Positions 55,930-64,000 of a stretch of 64,000 bases of DNA are shown here, piece by piece. The number at the start of each line of letters is the position of its first letter. Within the stretch, counting starts at the first letter, position 1. The notes beneath the pieces were generated by a model. That model did not search any database. It worked only from the letters and a program-made list of their open reading frames with translations, and was not told the DNA's origin. The stretch is from Pegoplata infirma (Eukaryota; Arthropoda; Insecta; Diptera; Anthomyiidae). The stretch is taken from NCBI GenBank assembly GCA_963921195.1, contig OY992540.1:172641896-172705895 (forward strand), in the 5' to 3' direction. The position numbers and the translations under genes were made by a program.

Positions 55930-56623
55930 CACTCAGAAATATCTTATTGTTAGTAGAAAAATTAATAAACCCATTGTAGATCAAGTTTTACAGAATTTAA
56001 CAAAAATCAATGTTGATATTACAAAATTCAACAGTTGAAAAACACATAGTTGGAAAAAATTGTATAAAATATAAGTACATGAAATGTGCAATACTGTTTT
56101 TTCTGATCGCCATTTGTAAATTTTTGTTGTCTTGTACAGAAGGGATGTTTCTCAAAAAAAATCTTTTTAATTACAAAATTAAAAGAAAATATTTGGTGAG
56201 TAATTAAATATATTTGTTATTTAATTCAATAATAAAGCAATTTTTTATTTTTTTTAGCAATTTATGATTTGGAATCTTTCAAAAAACTCCAGAAGCTAAT
56301 CACGTAAAATGATTGCCGATAGCAAATCAACAGCGAAATACATCACAGTCCAAGGAAACAAAAAATACCATCTAAAAACAAGATAAGTTTATGTGAAAAT
56401 AATGAGTTAATGAAAACCACGAAAAAATATTGTGAAAATATTCAATTAAATAAAATAACATTTACAACACAAATAAGAATTTCATTTTAAAAAATAAAAT
56501 TGCATGAATATACAAAACGAGTATAATTAACAAAAATACGAATAGAACCAACAAAAATACGAGTTAATCAGCTTTTACAAAAACTGACAACAATTAATGT
56601 TGAAATCAACATAAATATTTGTA
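55930..56623. mobile_element. MITE family B, copy 5 (inverted), interrupted by copy 6
   Basis: CACTCAGAAATATCTTATTG at its right terminus, TA before it; sequence follows the family in reverse to AACATAAATATTTG, where copy 6 inserts at a TA. Confidence 0.78.
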
Positions 56624-57383
56624 CACTCAACCAAAAATCATTGTATTCCCAAAGAAAATCGTTGTAAATTCAACAGAAATCATTGTTGATTTTGACCCTA
56701 CAAATATTTATGTTGATTTCAATAAAAATTGTTGTCAGTTTTTGTAAAAGTTGATCAACTCGTTTTTTTGTAAATCAACTCGTATTTTTGTAAACTCAAC
56801 TCATATTTTTGTTGATATAATAAATTTTATTAATAAAAAAAATCTTGTTATTTGTTAATATTCTTTTATTAAGTAAAAATCACAATATTTTTTAGAATTA
56901 TCACCGCCTTTTTAAGCTGCAATATTTAAATACGAGATTTTCACACACACTTCGTTTATTTATGTTATGCACTCGTAAACCATTCTCCAGTTTTCTAATG
57001 ACACTAAATCAAAAACCTTAAAAAAAAAAACAAAAAAATATATAATATAGTATGAATACATAAAGTAACCAATGTATTTAATTACTTACCAAATATTTAC
57101 AGATCAGAATCTGATCATCAGATCCTATTTTTATTTATTTTTATAATATTAAATATTTTTATAAGAAACAAACCCATAAAATAATTTTATAAGAGACAAA
57201 CAAATTTCACATTGCAATGCATTGCTACCAACTTGATAGTACAAAAATGAACGAACAGGGTTGTTTTTTCTTTTTTGGTTTTATTTATTGAATTCTGTAT
57301 GAGCGTTGTAAATAGTTGATTCAACTTTACTGATTATTCAACCATATCAACATTAATTTTTGTTGAATACGGCAATATTCTGT
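56624..57383 (+). mobile_element. MITE family B, copy 6 (right end missing)
   Basis: CACTCAACCAAAAATCATTG onward, almost the same as B copies 2 and 3, through GATCAGAATCTGATCATCAG, to GGCAATATTCTGTAAA. There it runs into foldback E sequence (57384-57428), exactly as copy 2 does at 51137. The shared junction suggests the two were duplicated after E inserted, or that they are one subfamily. Confidence 0.7.
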
Positions 57384-57428
57384 AAAGGTACCTACAGACG
57401 ACGCAATATTATGTACAATATTCAATTA

Positions 57429-60400
57429 TAGTGGTGTTTTTGTCGATACCTTGTTACGAAATCCCTGATTCATCTAAGCATACGGTGCTCACCTCGACCA
57501 GCCCGAGCTTCCGGCGTGTTTTCCCAACCCGCACAACGTATACCGAGGGTTCCACAATAAAAAAAAACTGTATTCTAAATAAAAAAAAACATCACATAAA
57601 ACAACCACCCCGAAAAGTAGACATATATGGGAAAAGGTGTCAGTCCCATCTACGTTGCCCATGCCCTACCTATGTCACAAAAAAAACAAATTTTAAATGA
57701 CCCCATTCATAAACACCAACAACTTACTCCTTTTACCTTCTCAACTTCCTGGTTTTGTCCATTTTACCACCGCACCTGAAAATCCCTAACAAATAAATCA
57801 GCAGCACATATTTCTTTTTACATAAACAACATTAAAACATATTTATTAATTGAAATTAAAACATAAACAAAAACTAATTCTACCATAAAACTAAACTTAT
57901 CCTAAAGTGGCTTTTGAAATTAATAATAAAACAAAATTATAATAAAAAAAAAATCTTGACTTTTTCTAATATGGGTTTATTTCCCCTTTTTCCTCTAAAT
58001 CGACTGGTTTATCAACCAAATTTTAAATAAGTCCTGGTTCAGGTTTAACTTTGTCACAAAAATCGAAATTGTCGTTTTTATGTAGGTTAACGACCAAACT
58101 ATCATTGGATTATAAAAAAAATAACTATTCACTATTTAATGAAATATTTAAAAAAAAAAAAATTAACGTAAAGATAAAAAAAAACTGTAATTAGAAAGGA
58201 CCGAACTAATTTTGCCAATTGCAGCTTATATATTTCCTACTCGCATAAATTTCCTAAAAGAGCTCTCTTACAGAAATAATAAATTGCAGGTCAAAAAAAA
58301 ATCCTGCCTTTCACGAATCAATTTGAACTAGTTAGATCCTTTGCCCAAAAAAAATATATTTAAATAAATTTTAATAAAGATTAAAATAAATAAATAAATA
58401 AAGAAATAAATAACGTCTTTATACCTAACCTAACCAATATTGTGAGTTTCCTTATCTTTAATTATAAATTTTCGCCACTCAATTTTAAAATTTTGAAAAA
58501 GGTAAGTTTGAACAATGAATAAATTCTTTTAAGTGTTGGTCTTTTTAATAAAAAAATTATGTATAACAGTTTTCACTGTATACCACTTTTAATGCAGTCC
58601 GTTTAGTGAGAAACCCTACTGAATTTGTTTGCTCAGTTTACCACAATGGAGACTTTTCTTCTTTCCTCTCTTTCCTGTTTTCGCCGTAAATTGACTATTG
58701 GTGCTACCACTGGTATTTGTCTTCTAGTTAGGGTTCCACGTAAAAAAAAATATATCTTGGGAAGATGCCACTTGCCCTCTTACAAGATTTCACAAAAATT
58801 TAAAATATAAAAACGGTTACCTTTATTTATTTTTTTTTTATTAAAAAAAAACTCCTGTGGCCAACCTTGGTGAACGCTTCAATATTGAAATTTGTGTCCT
58901 CCTTTCTGACGTCGTTCAACTTGACCACACTATAAAAGAGAAATACACACGTATGGACTTTAAAATATGTCCTTCTTTATCAGATTTTAAACAATAAAAC
59001 TTACGGTTTCTTTAAAAAAAATTAAGTTTCAAGGTAATTATAATTCTAAGGATTTAACCGCTTTTCCTTTATAAATTTTACCGCCAAGTTTTCTATATAA
59101 ACAAAATTTTAATCAAATTAAATCATGATTTTCTTATTTTCTAAATTTTCTTTCTTTTAACTCACTCTTGTTTAAAATTTTGTCACACAAAAAAAAATAT
59201 GAAAATAGAAATACTTTTATTACTTTTAAATTGACTGAAGTCACGAAAATTTTACTGGTGTTTTGGCTGTCTTTTACTGACGCTGATAATTTAAAAATGA
59301 CCGCAGTTTCTAAACTCAAAAGCCGCTAAACATAATAAGTACATAAGTTTTTTAACTGGACATTTTTACCAACAAAACTTACTTAAAAAAAACTAGCTAC
59401 ATACAATTACATTTGCTACAATGATTGGATCTATGCACGAATTCTCTGGCCTTGAACATATTCGTAAAATTTGAAATTACCGATTATGAAAAAATTCCCT
59501 TAAGAGAAATGGGCATTCTCTTCCGTACACTACCAAATAATACAACGCTGCCCTAGTGGCAACCTCATTATCGAAATACAACTCTGCAAGGCAAAATCAA
59601 ATTCCAGTGTAGACTTCCATTTACGCCATTACCATTTTACCATTTACAAACACCACAGAAATAATAAAAATTGTCTGGCGTTCCGACAATAAAAAAAAAG
59701 GAAAAACAAAATAAATTATTTTAACTAATAAATAAGAAATAAATTATAATAATTACTTTAAACAAAAAATATATCTAATTAATTAAATCAACGAAGAAGA
59801 CGTCCCAAAAGAAAATTCATTCAACCATTCATTACAACAACCGCAACAGGCAATTTAATTTATCCGGCTAATCCATTCATACATACATACATACATACTA
59901 ACAAACATCAATCTAACAATAAATAATCTACTAACAAATAAAAAAAAAATAAAAACTACATACATTTTATCTTTCTTCTTTTTACTTTCAGTAGGTAATT
60001 TAGTGAAAATACTTTACGCCCCATTTATTCTATAGAAATTATTTTCATCAAAAGTTAACAGTGGTATGGTACGAGTACATTAAAACGCAAACTCCCTGTT
60101 AAGTAACAGCAAGAATCATCCCGATAACATTATCTTTCTTTAACAGAAAAAATCCAATTAGAATTTACTGTGGATATTGCAGCGTAGAAAAGTATGCTAC
60201 ACTTTTTATACGTTATTAACATTAGTGGGACAAATAATAGAAATGTCATTTATGGGATTCACCGATTTTGACAAGACGTATAATACAAAATAATTTCTGT
60301 TTAAAAAATGTTTAAATAATTTGAATTTTTACTGGCATCAGTCTATTGTCACGCTAACCAACGATAATCATATCTAGCCTCTTACTAACGATCATATCCA

Positions 60401-60960
60401 CACCCTCAACAAAACTCTGCGGTTGCCATACATGGAGCAGGAACAGCAGTGTGATGGGTGACATTCATTGCCAATACTGTGGGTATAACCTCGTTTTCTG
60501 GACGGATATTTCCCTGCTGTGATTCTGCCGCGCCCAACGTAGGCTACACCCACGTATCACTGCAAATTATCAAGAGTTAGCCGGGCACTTCATTCTACAA
60601 CTATTTCTTAAAAAAAATTAAACTTTGGTTCTGAAAATCGGATTCAATATTCGATTTATTTTTAGGGAAGTATTTTGAATCTTAATTAAAATATTTAACG
60701 TTACTTGGTGTAAAATTCTGCCTTTTCAGGTACTCGTGGAATAATAAAAACAAAGATTAAGCTGAACAAATAACAATTAACATGCAACGCAATAAGGGTG
60801 TATAAATAATTGGAAATATATTAAATCAAATACGAATTACAACAAAAAACAGAAAGATACTCTCAATTATCCTAATATTGCACCGATGATGTTATACTGG
60901 CAATTATCCGGATATTCTCCGTACCCCCCTATAGTTACCCCTATTGCACCGTTTCCCATA
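57429..60960 (-). other. 3.5-kb non-coding 3' part of the second Gypsy element, probably holding its 3' LTR
   Basis: There are no domain-bearing frames. On the minus strand TATAAAAAG (about 60202-60210) followed about 170 bases later by AATAAA (about 60030) looks like an LTR promoter and poly(A) signal. If so the LTR is long. A C+G-rich patch lies at 57470-57560. An older element between the LTR and 57429 is not excluded. Confidence 0.45.
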
Positions 60961-63417
60961 TTATTGTTTTATGTCCTTTGCGTGAAAAACACCGATGGGT
61001 TTTCCAGCTAACGTCTCTAACTCATACATATTATTGCCTAGTACCCTTAGTATTCTACTTTTTAAAAATTTTCTGCAGAATTTGGCGTTTATGTTGTTCT
61101 TGAAATCACTCAGTACGAAGTTTCTCCTATATACTTCTTGTCCCGGGACAAATCGGACCAATCTGGCTCCTTTATTGTACCTAAGAGCACTTTTCTCATA
61201 CGCCTTGTGCATATTTTCCTTTAAACTGTCCCTAATCAATCGAATTCTATCCGCATTATCCAGAAGTATAAATTCACTGTCATCCAAAGTCTTTAGCTTT
61301 CTCGCCAATTTATAATCAGATCCTGAGGTAAACATGTTCTGTCCAAACAATGCCATAAATGGACTGACTCCAGTTGCTGTATGGATTGATGTTCTAAGGG
61401 CAATTTCAATTGAGGGTAGGTTTAAGTCCCACTCCCGATGATCATTATCTAGATACGTCCTTATTGCTGACAAAACGCTCTGATTTACTCTTTCTGCCGC
61501 ATTTGATTGCGGAGAGTGTATTGCCGTCCTCATATGGGTAATCTGGTAGTCTTTCATGACTTTTTGGAATGCCTTTGAGGTAAATTGTTGTCCATTATCG
61601 GAATGGATCACCTCTGGCACCCCAAAATCATGAAAAACCTGTTCCACCAGAAATTTTAAAACATTTACAGTAGTAGCTTCTTTCATTGCCTTCAGGAAAA
61701 CAAACTTTGTTAAATGGTCTACTACGATAAATATATATGCATTTCCCTTTTTTGAGCGGGGATATTTCCCCAGGAAATCAATATATAACTTTTGGAAGGG
61801 CCTATCAGTTATTACCTCTTTTCCGATTTCCGGCATCATATGCTGGTTTGATGATTTGCACTCCTTGCATATTGTGCAATTATTTACGAAATTTCGAACC
61901 TGAATGATCATATTTGGCCAATAATATTTCGTTCTTAGGGCGTTTAAGGTCTTGTTTATGCCTCCATGTGCTTTTTGTAATGGCTCATGTGCCTCCTTTA
62001 TAAGTTGGTGAGTTAGTGAGTTTGGAATCCACAATTTCCACCTAAACTCCTCCAGGTCCTGCATTTCTGTCGTTAGATTATTCCTTTTAAAAATCATACC
62101 GTTTTCTACTTTTATATCCGGTAATTTCTCATTGTTTTTAGTAACGGTTTCTATTAATTTGAGATATTCTTCTGAAACAAACTCCAGGGTTTCAAAACCT
62201 AAAATCGTTTCTGGTGAAAAATCGACTTCTTCTACAGCTCTGGACAAAGTGTCGGCTACAACGTTTTCAGATCCTTTTCGATGTTCTATATTAAAATCAA
62301 ATGTCTGGAGCTGCAATGCCCATCTGGCTAATCGGCCATTTAGGTCCCTTAAAGACATTAGCCATTTTAGGCTGGCATGATCTGTGATAACTGAGAAGGG
62401 CATTAGCTCGATATAAGGCCTAAATCGTTTTACTGCTAGTACAGCCGCCAAACACTCCTTCTCTGTGACGCTATAGTTTCTTTGAGCGGCATTTAATTTT
62501 TGTGAAAAAAATGCTATCGGCTTCTCGTTTTCGTCTTCATCCTTCTGAAAGAGCACAGCTCCTACTCCGTAATCAGACGCATCACACTGAACATAAAACC
62601 TCTTTTTGAAATCGGGATGAGCTAGTACAGGTGCCGATGTTAAAGCCTGTTTAAGTTTGTCGAAACTTTCTATTGCAGCGTCGTTGATTTTAAATTTTGT
62701 TCCCTTTTTTATAAGGTCTGATAACGGAGCAGTCATCGTGGAGAAATTTCGAATGAATCGGCGGTACCAGCCAGCGGTTCCTAGAAAGCTTCTTACCTCT
62801 CTCACTGATTTGGGTACTGGAATTTTCTTTATTGCCTCTATTTTATCCGGATCTGTCCTCATACTACCTCCTCCGACAATGAATCCCAAGTATTTTAATT
62901 CCTTAAAACAAAATTTAGATTTATTCAACCCTATTGTTAAGTTAGCATCATAAAGACACTTAGCAACTTTCCCCAATAATTTCATATGACTATCGAAATC
63001 CGACGAAATCACCAGTAAGTCGTCTAAATACACAAATACATTGGCTTTCAGTTCCTGAGGGATAACTTTGTCCATTAGTCTACACAGCCTTTGTGCCGCG
63101 TTGCATAAGCCAAACGGCATAACAACATACTGGTACAACGGCCTTCCCGGAATGGTAAAGGCTGTGTAAGACCTGGACTTTTCCTCTAGCGGGATTTGCC
63201 AGAAAGCAAATTTTAAATCTACACTACTAATGTAATGTGTTTCGTCTAACCTACTCAATATTCCCTCAATATTCTGAATGGGATATGCATCTTTTATTGT
63301 CCTTTCATTTAATTTACGAGCATCAAGACACAGTCTGTTTTTGTTTGGTCTTCGTACCAGAGTACATCGACTACTCCAGGGACCTTGGCTCTCCTCAATT
63401 ACTCCCAATCTCAGCAT
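60961..63417 (-). CDS. Gypsy Pol: reverse transcriptase, RNase H, integrase
   Basis: An 818-residue frame, open throughout. The reverse transcriptase has SVDLKFAFWQIPL, MPFGLCNAAQRL and YLDD. RNase H has QCDASDYGVGAVLF, YSVTEKECLAAV and ITDHASLKWL. The integrase has a zinc-binding HHCC region (HEPLQKAHGG to CTICKECK) and Asp, Asp, Glu in YIDFLGKY, HSDNGQQF and SNAAERVNQS. A C-terminal segment (VYRRNFVLSDFKNNINAKFC) follows. Stop at 60961. The true upstream limit is in the preceding entry, since only one TAG separates them. Confidence 0.92.
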   Translation of the reverse strand: MLRLGVIEESQGPWSSRCTLVRRPNKNRLCLDARKLNERTIKDAYPIQNIEGILSRLDETHYISSVDLKFAFWQIPLEEKSRSYTAFTIPGRPLYQYVVMPFGLCNAAQRLCRLMDKVIPQELKANVFVYLDDLLVISSDFDSHMKLLGKVAKCLYDANLTIGLNKSKFCFKELKYLGFIVGGGSMRTDPDKIEAIKKIPVPKSVREVRSFLGTAGWYRRFIRNFSTMTAPLSDLIKKGTKFKINDAAIESFDKLKQALTSAPVLAHPDFKKRFYVQCDASDYGVGAVLFQKDEDENEKPIAFFSQKLNAAQRNYSVTEKECLAAVLAVKRFRPYIELMPFSVITDHASLKWLMSLRDLNGRLARWALQLQTFDFNIEHRKGSENVVADTLSRAVEEVDFSPETILGFETLEFVSEEYLKLIETVTKNNEKLPDIKVENGMIFKRNNLTTEMQDLEEFRWKLWIPNSLTHQLIKEAHEPLQKAHGGINKTLNALRTKYYWPNMIIQVRNFVNNCTICKECKSSNQHMMPEIGKEVITDRPFQKLYIDFLGKYPRSKKGNAYIFIVVDHLTKFVFLKAMKEATTVNVLKFLVEQVFHDFGVPEVIHSDNGQQFTSKAFQKVMKDYQITHMRTAIHSPQSNAAERVNQSVLSAIRTYLDNDHREWDLNLPSIEIALRTSIHTATGVSPFMALFGQNMFTSGSDYKLARKLKTLDDSEFILLDNADRIRLIRDSLKENMHKAYEKSALRYNKGARLVRFVPGQEVYRRNFVLSDFKNNINAKFCRKFLKSRILRVLGNNMYELETLAGKPIGVFHAKDIKQ

Positions 63418-64000
63418 CTAATCCACTTCCGCATAAATTAATTCCTGCACCGCGGGTGAGACAGGGTAATGTCGATCTTTGACCGGGGTAGCGCCCTCTA
63501 TTAACTCAATCTTATGGGTTTCTATAGTCGTTTTCCCTAAGCCGTGTTCCTCATATGACAAAAATAAAGATTTTACTCTTTTAAGCTCCTTTACCTGTTC
63601 TTCTGTTAATTCGTGTTGTTCAACCTTGTTTAATTCTAGTGGAAAATCTTCCCTCAATTGTTCAGGGTCTATTTCGTTTACGCAAAATATTTCGGGAGCT
63701 AAATCAAATTTCTGCCAAAAATCTACACCTAAATATGCAGGTTGAATTAGATCCGGACAAATATAAAATTTTATGTTCTTGACCTTTTCCTTAAATTTTA
63801 CGGAAACCTCAATTTTTCCTAGTATAGCATAGCTCTTTCCCCCTGCTGTTTTTACATTCGTAAACATCGGACAGACCGTAACATTTAACCTATTAATAAT
63901 TTCTTCACAACCATTACCTAACAAACTAATCGATGCCCCAGAATCTAATAAACCCTTGACCTTAACATCTCCTATTAAAATTTCGGCAAAAGGACGGGGA
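63418..64000 (-). pseudogene. Gypsy Pol: aspartic protease and linker, ends at an in-frame TAG
   Basis: Open from the window edge. The protease signature LLDSGASISLLGNG lies at about 63910-63960 (catalytic Asp), then YLGVDFWQKF. A linker follows up to VQELIYAEVD, where TAG (63420-63418) interrupts the frame; the next frame continues in register with no gap. A single nonsense change is the simplest reading. Confidence 0.85.

Larger units (their letters stand above)
57429..64000 (-). mobile_element. Second Ty3/Gypsy element, minus strand, running off the window
   Basis: Coding from the right edge to 60961 (protease to integrase). It interrupts foldback E at 57428/57429 (CAATTATA | GTGGTG), taken as the left border. 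The 5' LTR, gag and the other border lie right of the window, so LTRs cannot be compared. The Pol sequence is most like the Mdg3/micropia/blastopia group, from memory. Confidence 0.75.

Noticed and set aside
57431..57700. An 89-codon frame in a C+G-rich patch
   Set aside because: No domain and no conserved motif; it begins at the border of the Gypsy element and is on the strand opposite its genes.
60525..60550. CGCGCCCAACGTAGG on the + strand, similar to a tRNA-Lys primer-binding site
   Set aside because: It is on the strand opposite the Gypsy genes and no LTR end (CA) lies before it. Probably chance within the non-coding part.

Overview
The window is AT-rich nuclear DNA from an insect, most likely a higher fly (Diptera: Brachycera, possibly a calyptrate such as a blow fly or house fly). 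The evidence is two spliced genes with insect-like proteins, dipteran transposon families, and a dispersed repeat carrying (GTCC)nGTCTG blocks of a kind I recall from calyptrate genomes. The species is inference.

Two host genes are supported. On the + strand, eight exons between 533 and 29700 encode the C-terminal ~1597 residues and the stop of the largest TFIIIC subunit (GTF3C1, TFIIIC220); its N-terminus lies left of the window. On the - strand, five exons (38062 down to 31289) encode a complete ~528-residue mitochondrial-type Xaa-Pro aminopeptidase 3 (XPNPEP3). All splice phases agree. The genes converge tail to tail, 1.6 kb apart. Their products are not expected to act together: one recruits RNA polymerase III to tRNA genes, the other trims N-termini after X-Pro.

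Nearly everything else is mobile DNA. In the TFIIIC introns: a full-length RTE-like LINE (4251-8435, 12-bp duplication) inside an older inverted-repeat element, with a TA-flanked MITE in its reverse transcriptase; hAT-like MITEs; long foldbacks; and a Ty3/Gypsy element (20631-25360) with apparently identical 226-bp LTRs, sitting inside a 5'-truncated LINE that itself sits inside a GTCCGT repeat. The large XPNPEP3 intron holds hAT-like elements with clean 8-bp duplications, one of which contains a further MITE.

From 38.2 to 57.4 kb, starting about 150 bp upstream of the XPNPEP3 start codon, there is no host gene. It is a deep nest of TA-target MITEs, a TTAA-target element, hAT-like elements, a solo LTR, a 784-bp internally deleted copia-like element with identical LTRs, and a 2.6-kb array of 35-bp palindromic units in three blocks of alternating orientation. 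Several families occur more than once, so the window supplies its own empty sites and many insertions can be dated relative to each other. From about 57.43 kb to the right edge runs a second Ty3/Gypsy element on the - strand (protease to integrase), with one in-frame stop and about 3.5 kb of non-coding DNA at its 3' side.

I found no CRISPR array, rRNA or recognisable tRNA gene, and no new multi-gene system. The most unusual items are the alternating palindromic satellite inside a MITE, two hAT-like elements stacked on one 8-bp target, and the copia-like deletion derivative.
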